Source: Chondrus crispus
Lineage: Eukaryota > Rhodophyta > Florideophyceae > Gigartinales > Gigartinaceae
Assembly (NCBI RefSeq): GCF_000350225.1
Contig: NW_005178990.1
Span: 62,001-126,000, forward strand
Direction of reading: 5' to 3'
Length of the DNA stretch: 64,000 nucleotides
Under the pieces are notes generated by a model that was not told the DNA's origin, did no database searches, and saw only the letters and a program-made list of their open reading frames with translations. Made by a program: the position numbers and the translations under genes. Numbering within the stretch: the stretch's first letter is position 1; every line of letters starts with the position of its first letter. Below, piece after piece: positions 32,001-43,900 of this stretch.

Positions 32001-33448
32001 CAGTGTTGTTGATGATTAAAATGGCGGCGTTGGCCCGTCTGGCTGGGTTTGGACTTATCCCTGTGGTTCCTGTTCTGGTTGGGTTTGCGCATCTCTCTTG
32101 AATAGTTTTGCGAAAACAAGTGAAGCGGTGTGTGGACTGGGGGTGCGGTACAGAAATGGCTGTGTTTAAAGGAGTTTAAATGGGGTGGGGTCTAGCAAGC
32201 GAGACGGTGGTGGCAATTGACAGTGACAAATAAGCGCGGGGGTGGAATACGGTACATATGTAGATAAGTTGCGTGGAAAGAACGACAAATAAAAGTTGGA
32301 GTAGCAACGGCAATTAAGAGAGATTGAGCTTTCAAAAGAGTGACGAGATTTTAAGCTGGGTGTCGGTTAAGGATAACAACAGGGTGAAGCGTGATGCGGG
32401 CGATGCGGTAAATACGGATGTATGCAGGATGTGAGTGTGAGTGCAATGATGTGTAGTTTAAAGGGCGTGTGTCTTCGATTGGTGTGGATGCGTACACCAG
32501 AAGAAACAGATGGGGGGTTGGCATTGGCCGCATTGAGTGCAAGACATACCTTGTCGGGCAAGATGCGTTTTTGTTTTGAAGTCGATGTGGATGAATGTTT
32601 ATAACGGGCTAGAGTGGGCTTGTGGGTAGGTGACAGGTGATGCGTGTGTGATGTTGGAAGCAGGACGAGGGAAGAAAATAGGGAAGGGAAGACAGGATAG
32701 GGGTTTTCCTGTACCGCGTTGTACAAAAGAATAATCCTTGCAGGCCTACGAATACGCGGGGCGCGGCTGCGGTGGCGGGCTGCATGTCAAAGGGATGTTA
32801 ACGGGATGACCGATGCGAGTTTCGGATGCCGCACCGCTTGGGGAGCGCGGGGGACGTGGCGCGGGGGTTGGGGCCGCGGGGCGCATGGCATGCAGCGTGT
32901 GGGGCGGAACGTGCGGACCGGGAGGGGAGCTGCGGCCAATGGGCGGGCGGGGGGCGCGGACAGGGGCGGGAGATGTGCGGCAACGCGGGCCACGGCGCGG
33001 GGTGCGTACGCACCTTCTCGCGCCAAAACGGCGGCTGAATTGGCGCACTGCCTCATACCTCTGGGCCGAATTTTTATGCGCCATTCACAGGCGTGCATGC
33101 CATGCTCGTACTCTGCCTCCACCTCCCCGAAGCTGCCATTCTTCCCAATCATCCAGTGGTCCCCCACCCCTCCCATCGCCCACTCCCGTCGCCCACTCCC
33201 ACCCCCAACCTCTCCTTTCCTCCCTCTCAGCCCCGCTCCCCCCCGGTCATCGCTGGCACTTCACCTAACAACGCCCCCCGCCCCCACCTCGCCCTCGCCC
33301 CCGCCTACGCCTTCACTACCGTCCTCCATTCTTCACCATCCCATTATTTCCGTATATACTCCCTCCGCACGTCATGCTCCCCTATCTGCCCTCCTTCCCC
33401 TTTTCCCTTCTCTATCCTCACCTCCACTCCCACTCTCAACACCGCCTT
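29028..33448. other. Long gene-poor stretch
   Basis: Over 4 kb with no frame that looks like protein. 29250-31500 is mixed-composition sequence with short frames. 31700-32700 is G/T-rich on the plus strand. 32760-33060 is a GC-rich island (CpG-dense), and 33110-33448 is a C/T-rich tract that becomes the promoter region of the AlkD-like gene. The longest frames (up to 302 codons) follow from base composition. I saw no tRNA or other RNA gene. Confidence 0.55.
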
Positions 33449-33548
33449 NNNNNNNNNNNNNNNNNNNNNNNNNNNNNNNNNNNNNNNNNNNNNNNNNNNN
33501 NNNNNNNNNNNNNNNNNNNNNNNNNNNNNNNNNNNNNNNNNNNNNNNN
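33449..33548. other. Assembly gap, 100 Ns
   Basis: Exactly 100 undetermined bases, the conventional placeholder for a gap of unknown size. Both sides are C/T-rich with the same word (CACCGCCTT), which suggests a repeat tract broke the assembly. Confidence 0.98.
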
Positions 33549-33753
33549 ACCGCCTTCCGCACCAACTTTCGCCATATTTTACTTTCCCCCCCTTCTACCT
33601 CCCCCCCTCTCACCCTTCCCTACATAAACAGATTTCTCCGCCGTACCCCACATTCCCCGCTCCACCATTCCACTCCACGCCCCCTTCCCCGCGCATCATG
33701 CCCATATTCTTCCTCGAGACATTCCCACGCATCCAACTCCGCACATTCTCACC

Positions 33754-34911
33754 ATGCTTCCCGACGAACACTATTTCACCCCGCATCGCATCGTCGCCCG
33801 TCTCCAACATCTCCTCCAACAATGCGCCAACCCGGAACTTGTCAACTGGACTGTAACCTATCACAAGGTCTCCCCGCAAATCGTCCGCGGTGTCTCGGTG
33901 CAAGAGATCCGTCACAAGGTTCATCAATGGCAGCGTCTTTGGGAAACAGAGCAGCAATCCATCCTGCCTTTCCTAGAGCGTCAGGTCGCCCAAATCCTCC
34001 TCCAGCAACCGTTTCTGGAGGATCAGCTTGCCGCAATCATCTTCGTCTCGGAGAACTTGCTCCAACTTGCAAAGATCTCTCCAACACAGGTCTTCGCTCT
34101 CTTTGAGCCCGTCTTTGCCGGAAACTACATCTCCTGTCGCCTCATCGGCGACAAGTTTGGTACCAAGATCCTAGTCCCGCTTCTCATCCGCGAACGAGAA
34201 CAGACCGCAGCACGTCTCTGTCAGATATGGCTCCCCGCTCGCAATCTATGGCAAGCGAGAGCCGCCCTCACTGCCTTTTCTAATCTAGCAGCCGATGCCA
34301 TTCATCAAGAAATATTGCTTTATGGTTGCTCCGTCCTCGTTCGTCGCCCCGAAGAAGAAGCGAAGATGGTCGCCGGCACTGCACTTCGCGCTCTATCTAA
34401 GCACCGCCCGGAACCTGTAATCGAGTTTTTACAACATGAGGAGACGCTATTCCATTTTGATGCACAGTCTTTACTAAAGGCCACTTCTAACATAGAGAAC
34501 GAGCGGTTGGTGCGGCGAGTCAAGGAAACAAGGCGACGCGTTCAGAGGACGGGATTAGATCCAGACACACCGTCGCTTGTTTTGCCTCCACCGCAATTTG
34601 CCGGCGGGCCTGCTCCAGCAGTGATTGAAATTTCGGCTGCTATGAACACTGGAATTGCAGGCGAGGCAGGCGCGGCTGTTTATGGACTAGGGGATGACTC
34701 TGCTTATCCTTTAGGCATTGAATTAGGGCTGGAGGGGACGCTGGGAGAGCAAGTGATGGACGTTGGTTTGCAGGAGGTAGACGCTGCGGATCGAGAGATG
34801 CAGCCAGAGGGAGGAGAGCAACGAGAGGGTGGGGAGGCAAGCAAGGACGGGAGTGGGGAGGCGCGTGGGGATGACGATGTCGAGGAGTATCGAGATGAAG
34901 TGGGCGAATAG
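33754..34911 (+). CDS. AlkD-like HEAT-repeat protein (DNA alkylation repair family)
   Basis: The intronless gene encodes 385 residues. The first 260 or so are helical repeats: HKVHQWQRLWETEQQSILPF, VFAGNYISCRLIGDKFGTKI, WLPARNLWQARAALTAFSNL, and VAGTALRALSKHRPEPVIEF. The last block matches the AlkC/AlkD signature in which one helical repeat ends and the next begins (A-x-x-W/A-L-R-x-x-S/A). AlkD-type proteins are HEAT-like DNA glycosylases that remove bulky or cationic alkylated bases; some eukaryotic relatives have other or unknown roles. The final 120 residues are an acidic, Gly/Glu-rich tail with no domain. I cannot point to the catalytic Asp with confidence, so the enzyme activity is inferred from fold only. 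The start ATG at 33754 follows a long C/T-rich leader. Confidence 0.65.
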   Translation: MLPDEHYFTPHRIVARLQHLLQQCANPELVNWTVTYHKVSPQIVRGVSVQEIRHKVHQWQRLWETEQQSILPFLERQVAQILLQQPFLEDQLAAIIFVSENLLQLAKISPTQVFALFEPVFAGNYISCRLIGDKFGTKILVPLLIREREQTAARLCQIWLPARNLWQARAALTAFSNLAADAIHQEILLYGCSVLVRRPEEEAKMVAGTALRALSKHRPEPVIEFLQHEETLFHFDAQSLLKATSNIENERLVRRVKETRRRVQRTGLDPDTPSLVLPPPQFAGGPAPAVIEISAAMNTGIAGEAGAAVYGLGDDSAYPLGIELGLEGTLGEQVMDVGLQEVDAADREMQPEGGEQREGGEASKDGSGEARGDDDVEEYRDEVGE

Positions 34912-36643
34912 GTTTTTGTGAGGCGAAAACGGATAAAGAGTAAGCATACCGTAGTATAAAGATGAGACGAGCGTTTTCGTGAAGACATGTGCAGGGGAAC
35001 GCAACTGCGAGAGGAGGTATAATGTAGAAAATGAATTAATTTTGGGCAGTTTCCATGTCAGGTGATCATTACTGGCGACGTTGCGCACGGTGCAATTGTA
35101 AAAAGGACTACTTGTATGACGCATTAGAGAGGCGACTTGCACGTGAAGGTGCATCATTGCGGGAGGATGCGAATTCGAGTTTGGAATGACGAAAATAGAA
35201 GCAACAAAGCGATGGGCACTATTTTCTGGTATTAGAGGGCGGGCGGCTGCGCTTGTGATTGCAATCGGAGGGTCAAGAAGGCTAACTTCCCGTGCGTATC
35301 TCCTTACAATAAGGGCAACAAGGGTGGGCAGATATGGGCCTGACAATGAAAAACAGGAGTTCTGAATAGAGAATAGTAGAGAAGAGGTTTCGGGAATGAG
35401 TTAATTAGAAAGGTGTGTTGGAAAAGTGGAGGGTAGAATGGTGCGTTGTTCGTGGATTGTGGGAAGAGGAGTTGAGAGTTTAAGAAGATTGGGGAAATGG
35501 AGCTTTACGGGTATTCGAAGTGGTATATGGTTACAGGCTTAGAACATGAAAGATCTTGTGATTAACGAGTTTATGAATACGTAGTGAGCTGTTTCGTACA
35601 CACTGCCGAGGGGCAAAATAATATTGCGGGATGTGAAGTAGGAAGAGGGGATGACTTGGCAAATATGCTATCAGTGGCGGCGGCAACAAGCCGGGGAGTG
35701 GGAGCAGTGAAGAGAAGACAGGAATTAGAGGACACCATTTTGTACAGTATGTGATGAGGAGAAGGCACGAGTGGAATGCAGAAGCGAGGTGTGAACGTGA
35801 AAGCACCAAATATCCAACTGGACTGCGTTTTTGTAGTGCCGGGGAGGACGTCATAGTGCGGTGGAGATGCCCTACAAGCTAAGTTATGAGAGACAGTGTT
35901 GGAGGGTTTTATCCTTCTCGCCAGTTCAGGGAATCGGGTCCTATCTGGCAAGGCAGGAGCACGCGGTGATCAATGAAAATGGATATGTAGGAATGTGTGC
36001 GCTGGCACAAAAAATAGAGCGTTTTAATATATATATAATTATCTGAGGGAAAAAAGACAAATATGAGCGGATAGTAGTACAGCGCGTGCAGTTGAAATTG
36101 AATCAATCTCATTTCAGGATTCATGTCAATAGAAACCAAAATCTTGGATTTTGAACGAAGTTCACTGTACAGTCACAAAGCCAGACGTACCGTAATTCCC
36201 TGCAATTTTCCATAATATAGTGCGGGACAATTGTACACGTGTTGGCATTGACGCAGTGAGTACACATCGTGATTTGTGACAAGATATCATCTCCATCGAA
36301 ATGAAAAGATATATTTAGAGACGCCTCGGTATCCTAAGTTATAAGCCCTTGTGGACTCTGACTATTGTGGAAAGGGAGTACGTCTTCAGACTAAATAGCA
36401 ATCAACGTGAACACTCTATCCAGTCTACATATATTGCATGGTCTGGAAGTACAACTTGTGGCCGACTTGGTATCGCATACTGCTTTATGCATGAACGTTG
36501 CAATACGACATCGACGAATCAAAAAGCAAAGCAAAATATCAAATTGACGCTCGAGTAGGGCCAACATCAACCATAAGATACTGTAAAGCCGCAACGTTGA
36601 TAACCTGAGGTATGAAATTAGCACAATACAGTAGTGGACAGTA
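34912..36643. other. Intergenic, no gene seen
   Basis: About 1.7 kb between the AlkD-like gene and the first TIR element. It is AT-rich from 35900 on, with an ATATATATATA tract near 36027. Frames of up to 207 codons are antisense and biased in composition, without recognisable domains. Confidence 0.55.
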
Positions 36644-37688
36644 GTGGTGCTCAAACCTAGTTCTGAAATTCTAGTTCTAATTCTGAAACGACGCTTTCTC
36701 GACCAATCAGAGGAGTTCAGAACTTTTTCAGAAAATAAAACTAATCCCCAACAGTGATTCTTACTTGTCGCCTGAATCAAGCAGCTGTAATTCAAGAACA
36801 CGCTCTGATTGGCACAACCTTCGCGCGGTTGACGCTCTCGTACTGTTACTTCAACAACTGCTGTATCTGTTTCGGTCTATCGTGGCGCGAACTGAAACCG
36901 AAACACAACCGCAGCAGCAAAGAGCAGTAGCGTGCCAAGCGCGCACTTATTAGACACAATTCTGTACATCGGAATCATAACAAGCACCGAATCCGATACA
37001 AGAGAAGTAGTCCTGTATCGGGCTCGGTGCTTGGATCGGTTGTCAGCATGTCAGCTCCGCGGGTGTCGCGCGGAGAAGAAACGCGCCGCTCGAGATACCG
37101 CGCGCTGGCGACCAGCCTCCTTCCACTGCGCGCGCTCTGATCAGCGGCGCGCTCAAGCGCTTTGCTGAAGCGCGCCTTGCCCTGGGCGCGATACACCTCG
37201 GCGAAACGGCGCTTCTTGCGGGCAGACTGCAACGGCCGCAAAAGCAAGATCGCGAGCGCGCCGCTGCTCAGCTCCTTGCGCATGCACTCTACCGAGGATG
37301 GCTTCATGACGGCCTCCCGTGATCAAGTAGTACCGCCCGTCCCGGTCGCGTGCTCATGCAACTGCTGTTGTGGAGCTCCAGAAGAGGTGTGTGTGCACAT
37401 TTCTCTACTTGGGTTCTCGAAGACAGGTGTCACCGTGTGTGACGTGGAGCCGGATACCTCGCCAGCCGAGCCGGATCAGGCGAGGGACACTCAGAAATGT
37501 TCTTAATCAAAAAAACTTACACAAGCGAAATTGCGTCCCAATCGACTTTCAGAAAGTTCTGACCAGTCTACGAGCTCTGCAGCTTGTAGACGAGTTAGAA
37601 TTTTTTCTGAATCAATCTGGCCAATGAGCTTGCGAAAAATCGATTCAGAATTAGAACTAGAATTTTCAGAACTAGGTTTGAGCACCAC
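36644..37688. mobile_element. 1-kb TIR element with TA target duplication
   Basis: The ends form a 47-bp TIR, GTGGTGCTCAAACCTAGTTC continuing through TAGTTCTAATTCTGAA, identical on both sides but for one base and a 1-bp indel. TA flanks it at 36642-36643 and 37689-37690. Sub-terminal TTCTGAA and TTCAGAA words recur. The middle (37010-37310) is GC-rich and carries a basic minus-strand frame of 110 codons (RKKRRFAEVYRAQGKARFSK) that I cannot assign; it is not a known transposase. The right-hand TA is shared with the neighbouring pogo element, so one inserted at the edge of the other. Confidence 0.8.
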
Positions 37689-37690
37689 TA

Positions 37691-39835
37691 GTGAATCCTC
37701 GCTAACTGCATATGAAAAGTGGACGGCTTTCGTATGCAGTTGGCGAACATATGCACTTGTCGAAAATGTCCATATATAGGGCATCCATGGAACATCAGTA
37801 AACGCCTCATTTTTATTCAAAAAATTCAGATATGCGGGTCTGCCGTGCTGACTTGGCCTGCTGGAGTTTTACATCACGCTGCAAGGTGCGCAGAGAGCCC
37901 AAGACTAGCGGGTCTGCAAAGTCCGCGCTCTCAAGAAGGTGGCGCACTACAACAATACACCTCAAGCGCTATTCATATCCGACCCCCTCCAAGTAAGATG
38001 CAGTCTCTGCATCACTTTCCTCGCTTTCAACTTCCCCTTCTGTCATCGCCGCCACTGCCCCCGACACAAGAGTTGTGTCATCGGCTTCCTCTAAATCATT
38101 GTTCTCATCCTCAGGATTTGTTATAAAATCAATATCCATCTGTGTCCGAGGTGCGACGAGTTCGGACATTGCAGCCAATACCTCTACCACTGTACTATCT
38201 TCAACCCTTTGCACCTCTTCAGTTCCCATCACTAAACCCGTGTGATGCCAGCAATTCTTCAAAACTGAGGCTAGAATGTCGTCCCACATTCGTCTCATCG
38301 CCTTCATAGAAGTCAACTGATCGACCTTATATATATTCTCCACCTTAGCATCCATATAATCCAGCGCTCTCTCGTACTGCCACTTCCGATATCGTACCTT
38401 CAGTGCAGCGATAATGCCTGCGTCTAACGGTTGCAGTTTAGACGTAGTGTTCGGCGGCAAAAAAACAACCTCAACGTTATCGAGTAGTGGCAGAGTTTCC
38501 TCTGTACCATGAGCTGAACAATTGTCGAGTAGAAGTAGCACTTTTCGGGATGGACTGGAACGAGAAATGTATGAAGAAAAACGTAGAATCCATGCAAAAA
38601 ATAAAGCGCTCGTCATCCACGCTTTTTTGTTTGCGTGATAGTCAAACCGCAGCTGCTGTCCTTCCTGTTTCTTAAAACACCGAGGCTTCTTTGCTTTTCC
38701 AATACACATCAGTGGAAGGCGCTCCGATCCATCCGCGTTACAGCATGCCAGGTAAGTCAAGCGGACCTTCTCGCATTTTCGACCAGGTAACCTTTCACTC
38801 GCTATCGTGCGATCTGGTGCCATGCGATAGAAGTGGCCAAACTCGTCCGCATTGAAAACATCACAGTGTTTATAAAACTGAATTGTACTGCGTAGCAAGG
38901 GCATTTGACGATCAATTGCAGCCTGGTCTGCATCTCCCGATTCGCCATGAGACTTGATTGATTTAAGGTTCCACCGTTTCTGGAACGGGTCAACCAGCCT
39001 GAGCCAAACATAAGCTTGGTTTGTTTCTGCGGCGGAAGGGACAAGTTCATGAGATGCTGTAACGTCCTTGCCTTCGCAATAATTAAACTTCCATTCACAC
39101 AGCGCCGTGCGCGAAATTGAGCATTGATCCAGGAATGCAATGCTGCCTCCAACTCTCTACAATTGCCATAAGTGTATCGCTTGCGGATTGCTGAAGGAAA
39201 GAGGGACGGGCGAGTTGCATTTTTGATGATGCGAGAGATGGTAGATTGGTTCGGCTTACGGAGGAGGTGGAATTTGTCGTAGGCCCACTGTGCGAGCGCT
39301 TCTTGGTGAAATGATTCACCTGCAGAAATTCGACGCACCCGCTCGTCCATTACTTTCTGTTTCTGGACGACTGTGAGTGAGGTGAGTCGTGTATGGGAGT
39401 CCATGTTGTTTTGGTTTGGTGGTTGAGGACGGTTGTGAGGCAACCGGGAGAGCGTGTGCCTATAAACCATGGTGTTGCGATGTTTCACAGTAAAGTGAAG
39501 TTGGACTGTAGCCTAATGCCTCTGTCCTACGGCCTAAATTCTGCGTGCCGCCGCTGGTGTTGACTTTGCAGTCCGCCGCCGGTGTTGAATTTGCAGTGCC
39601 GACGGCGATGGCGAATCACTGCATATTTGTTGTCATACGTTTTTATTTGTTTCATAGGTTGCCTCTGTATGAGGGTTCGATATGATTAAGGATCACTTTC
39701 TTGATGCAGTTATGCGGTATGCAGTCCAGTGTCATATGCAAGCTGGATTCGCGACTCCGCAGCTGGTAGCTGACGAACGCATGCAGATATCGAGAATATG
39801 CACAAATCGAGCATGCAGTTAGCGAGGATTCACTG
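37691..39835 (-). mobile_element. pogo/Tigger DNA transposon
   Basis: The left end reads GTGAATCCTCGCTAACTGCA and the right end on the complement reads CAGTGAATCCTCGCTAACTG, a TIR of about 22 bp that lacks its first two bases on the left. TA lies at both sides (37689-37690 and 39836-39837). Sub-terminal ATGCAGTT-GCGA words recur inside both ends. The 2.1 kb contain one transposase gene on the minus strand, nearly intact, so this is a fairly young element. The right flank is followed 118 bases later by a solitary copia LTR. Confidence 0.85.
37969..39488 (-). pseudogene. pogo/Tigger transposase (DDE_1), one frameshift
   Basis: The N-terminal part (39488 down to about 38990) holds a CENP-B-type helix-turn-helix (EALAQWAYDKFHLLRKPNQS followed by TISRIIKN) and FGSGWLTR, the entry to the second DNA-binding domain. 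The C-terminal frame (from about 38985 down to 37969) carries the DDE core: VFNADEFGHFYRMAPD, RKVLLLLDNCSAHG and LPPNTTSKLQPLDAGIIAAL, which supply the three catalytic Asp residues. An acidic tail follows (DNDLEEADD-like). The two halves are in different frames and meet within about 15 bases near 38980-38995, so a single one-base indel has broken the gene. Everything else is full length, near 500 codons. Confidence 0.88.
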
Positions 39836-39953
39836 TACCGAGGTCCTGTATTGTTCTTACTACATTATACATTCGATTCATGCGATTATGCAGCTGCTCC
39901 AATATATTTGGGGTTGGCGTGTTCGTCTCATTGTTAATGTGAAAACTCGGACG

Positions 39954-40334
39954 TGAATGGTGACGGTGAAGTATAATAAATATTTCTGGGTTATAATAAA
40001 TTGAATCGCACTAAGGTATAATCGCGGTATAATTTTGCTGTATCACTCTCCCATCCTATAGTAAAACCGACAAGTGCAGATGTCAATAACAAATGCAAAT
40101 CCGTTTGCAAATTATTAGCAAACGAAATGCAATGGTATCGTAAATATTCAATGATGGCGATAGATGGTAAGGTCTACTGGGTAGTATAAATACGGCAGGA
40201 TTCGAGGCATCCTAGCGGTACGGATAAAGGAAGAAATAACAAGAAAACGCCCAAAAGAAAAAAACACGATTCTCGATTCGCACAGTCCTGCCGGTGAACT
40301 CTTTACTGTATCTTTATTTTCTATTTTTGCGACA
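39954..40334 (+). repeat. Isolated copia-family LTR
   Basis: This 381-bp block begins TGAATGGTGACGG and ends TTTTTGCGACA. It aligns along its whole length with the LTR at 54948-55382 (shared words include GCAATGGTAT, CAAATGCAAATCCGTTT, CCTGCCGGTGA and CTTTATTTTCTATTTTTGC). It lacks the 55-bp hairpin block of the other copy. No matching target duplication is obvious and no element body follows, so it is a solo LTR or a truncated remnant. Confidence 0.8.
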
Positions 40335-40910
40335 GTCTAGACTTTACGCTGAACTAGTTTCTTTGAAGAGAAACTCAACCGAAATTGATCAAGAGTGAAT
40401 ATCTTTTCGAGAGTGGTCTCCCTACCTCTATGGGATATTGATGCAGTACGTTTTATTAATAAATAGGTAACGCAATCTTCATTTTTAAGTATAGCTCTCA
40501 ACTGAAAACTAAAGAGTAAGTCCAGTATTTTCGCTCTCTCTAAAATAGAACTGTAGTCTCTATCTTAGTAGTATTAAACCCGGAACGTTCAAGACATTTG
40601 GGGCACCCCACGCCCTTGCGAAAGATACAGAAGACCCCACACTCGATGCACGGCCACATCCCCGCACGCCTTAGATAAGCTCAACAAGCGACGAGGAGGA
40701 CTCCATTTCCGTGTTGGGCGTCATTGAGGACGACGGTAGACTGGCGGATGAACGGAGGCCGGAGGACAAGGTTTTCTGACATGTATCGAGCATTAACGGA
40801 GTAGGTGCTGGGCAGAAATTACGCACGGATAACGCTCCACCTGTTTGCAATTAAATTAAGACATGTGTTACCGTAATTAAGACACCTCTGCCTAGAATAC
40901 GGGGGTTCAT
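40335..40910. other. Intergenic between LTR and MULE
   Basis: About 580 bases, AT-rich at first, then more GC-rich near 40600-40790. No gene or element end was recognised here. The true outer end of the MULE might lie within it. Confidence 0.5.
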
Positions 40911-43900
40911 GTAACAGTCCTCATCTGGGCAGCCGAATTGCAAAAAGCTCACATTTGGGGATTTGTAATGCCAAACAGTTAACTTGTGAGCAGTGGCATT
41001 GCGAAATAGTCAACCATGCTCCGAAAAGTGACAAACATTTCGGACTGGATTCGCCGTGGCCGCTGTTCTCTGTTCTCATCACAGATCTACTTCACACAAA
41101 ATCATAGTTACTGCTTTGTTTATCTACTCTGCTGATCGCGTCAACTCTTGCAGCGTCACCGATGGAGGCCAGCAAGCAGCGTCGCCCCGGCGCCGTCCTC
41201 ACGAGCTCCGCCCGCCGCCGGAACAGAGGCGAAAACGCTTCTAAGTTTAAACACGAAAGCTCGCCGTGGCTGGATCCTGACGTACAAGCCCTGATGGACG
41301 ACACAACAGACTCTGAGGACGAATCCAACGCGTTGCCACTACCTAAAAGCGCCCTTCTAGCTGGTCCTCGACCGTGCGTCACCGGCATCGACCCGGAGAA
41401 GGCGCGGGCCATCCTGGAAATCTATGAAGAAAAAAGGAAGCGGCTTACCGCCACAGCAGACAAGGTCGAAGCCACCAAGTCCTCCATGCACCGAAGGCTA
41501 AGTGCTCGGGCCGCCAACGCCGCAGTGAGATTTCCGATTCCTCTACGTAAGTTGCACGAGATCGAAGACGTTCCGGGCGGTATTGCAAAGGTCATCACTG
41601 TTGGATCAAGATATTTATCAAAGACCCTTGTTATGCATGCTATTAGAGAGGTAGCCGAAGTCCTTCGTATCGTCTCGCTCTTCTTTATCAACAATGCCAC
41701 ACGTATATTGGCCCGTGCATCTCCTATACACGCCATGGAGATCGGCGATTTTCGTGTTAACGCTTACTTTAGAAGCAATCAGTAGGACTGGGCAGTGAAG
41801 ACAGCAGCCTTCACCGGCGTCAGGGGTACCTCTCCACAACCAATCAACGGAAACGACAGCCTGGCTTGGCGCAAAGGCCAGAGGCGTACAGCATACCGAA
41901 ACGTAGACCTGGCCTACCATGTTTCCGACAACGTTAGAGCGTGCCCATCCTTGAGTGCGAAGTCTATGAGTGCCCTGTTTACCGGATATCTCCCCCACCC
42001 GGACCACATTCCAGGACATGAGTGGACTCGCGTGCGCAAGTTAGCGCATAATTTTGCGTTTGGAGAGCCGGAACAAAATGTCAAGCTGCTGACGTCACTG
42101 AAAGCTGAGATGAGGGCCTGTGGACATACGTTGCGGTACAAGACAATTGGGGGTGTCGAAATAGAGGCGAAAATCTGGCGCGTCAAAAAAGCTGAGCACA
42201 AGCGGTTGCGGCGCGCTGCGCTGTCTGTTCCTGTCGGGAATCGCAATGAGCGCCAGGTTCAGGATGGGGACTATTGGGCACAGGCAAGCGAGCGGTTCAG
42301 GAAGAGACACGAGGAGCTCCTAGAAAGCTTGCAAGTTGATTGTCGGAGATATGTGGAACTGATTGCCGTGTCATGGAAGTGGGTCCAGCACCAGTTCCCA
42401 TATATGTTGTCATTAGTGCAGGCTGATGCCTGTTTTGGCAAGTCTTCGCTCGCTTCTTTTCAGGAATTTACTGTAGTGGGTTGGTCCAGCAACTTCAGCA
42501 TAATTGCTTTGGGTTGCGTGCTGGTGTGCGGGAATGAGTCTGTGTCCACGTGGACTCGCGCGTGGCAGTTTTATAAAGCCATGCACCCAAGCATGGGGCA
42601 CCTTACCACGCTCATGTCTGACGGCGACAAGGGGATACCGGCCGAAATAAGAAACTCCTTTCACGCGGAAGGCATGCCGCACATCTTCACGTGTGCGGAG
42701 CACCGCGGAAAGCGATTGGCAAGACACGGCGTTGCGTGCTCTCGTCAGTACAAAAAACTGATCGAGACACCCACAATAGGCAAATTCGCGGAATGCCGCC
42801 AAGGCGAATCGTTCACGGGCCTCTCTGGACCTGCTCGCCACGCTATCGACTCTGTGCCAGATGTGCATCAGTTCCCTGCGGCTGCAGTAGCGGCAGGGGC
42901 GACTCTCTACGCAAGACGTGCTTCGCAAGGAGTCGAGAGCCACAACAGCGCTACTCTTGTGTCGCGCACACAAGATCCGGTGACCTCTATTATCAGCCTT
43001 TCACAGCGTGAGGCGCGCATTTTCAAACAATTGCGTGAGGCTGCACACGCTGCTACTGGGTTCATCACGGAAAGGAACCGTGTATACTTAGACAGGGTGA
43101 AGTCAGACGCCAGAGCCCACGTCACGTGCATAAGCATCGAGGACACGGAAACAACCACAGCTTTTGGAGTCAAAGACGGAAGGGGAAACTCCGAGACAGT
43201 GAGGTTGGCAATTACGACTCCTCGTGACGATAAATCAATGTTTCTGTCGGTAGCCATTCCATGTACATGCGGCATACCCACTCGCCACCTTTTCCTCTGT
43301 GTACACATGGTTTCTGTCGCAGCCAAGCAAGGCTACGACAACAACACACTCGTGCCCCGCGAGCTGTCTTTGCCGCGGTGGCAAGAGCAGTATCCGCTCT
43401 CTGCTACTGTGCCCGTGCCCACGATGGCTGATGTCCGAGCAAGCAGCACCCCTCCAGACCCCAATATCGTCCTCCCCATCACTGCGCCGCCCAAGCGCGG
43501 CCGCCCCAGCACCGAACGCAAGACGTCAGCTGTAGAGGTAGTCATTAGAAAAGCGAGTCGCCGGGCGTAGAGGCAATAAATGACTTCGGTATACCGTGAC
43601 ATAGCACAGCACATGTTGGCATCACATGGCGCATTGCGACGCAGCTCTTAAGAGATCAGCAAAATAAATTGCGGCGCAGCTCTCTACTGTGCCACGCGGC
43701 GAATTGCAGTGTCGTATTGCGAGGCGACGATGCGATGCGGCGCTGCGCAGCACTACGCAGAACGCCGCAGCGCAGGTACTGGGGACTAGATCGGGGCAGG
43801 GTATCGCGTCTCGACGTGGCACTGCACCATGCCGGGCGTAAGGGAAACTGTGGGAGGGATAGGGGTGCTGTTGAGAAACGTCATAGCAAAACCAGTCTCG

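Noticed and set aside
31853-32119. Minus-strand frame with CLICDHHKDDHNFGFC, like a zinc knuckle
   Set aside because: Isolated, His-rich by composition, no neighbouring gag or polymerase; spacing does not fit a known knuckle well enough to report.
32719-33627. 302-codon plus-strand frame
   Set aside because: GC-rich then C/T-rich sequence crossing the gap; composition artefact with frames open on several strands.
33093-34106. Long plus-strand frame across the 100-N gap, Pro/Ser/Leu-rich
   Set aside because: It owes its openness to a C/T-rich tract plus the Ns, has no domain, and its end overlaps the AlkD-like gene in another frame.
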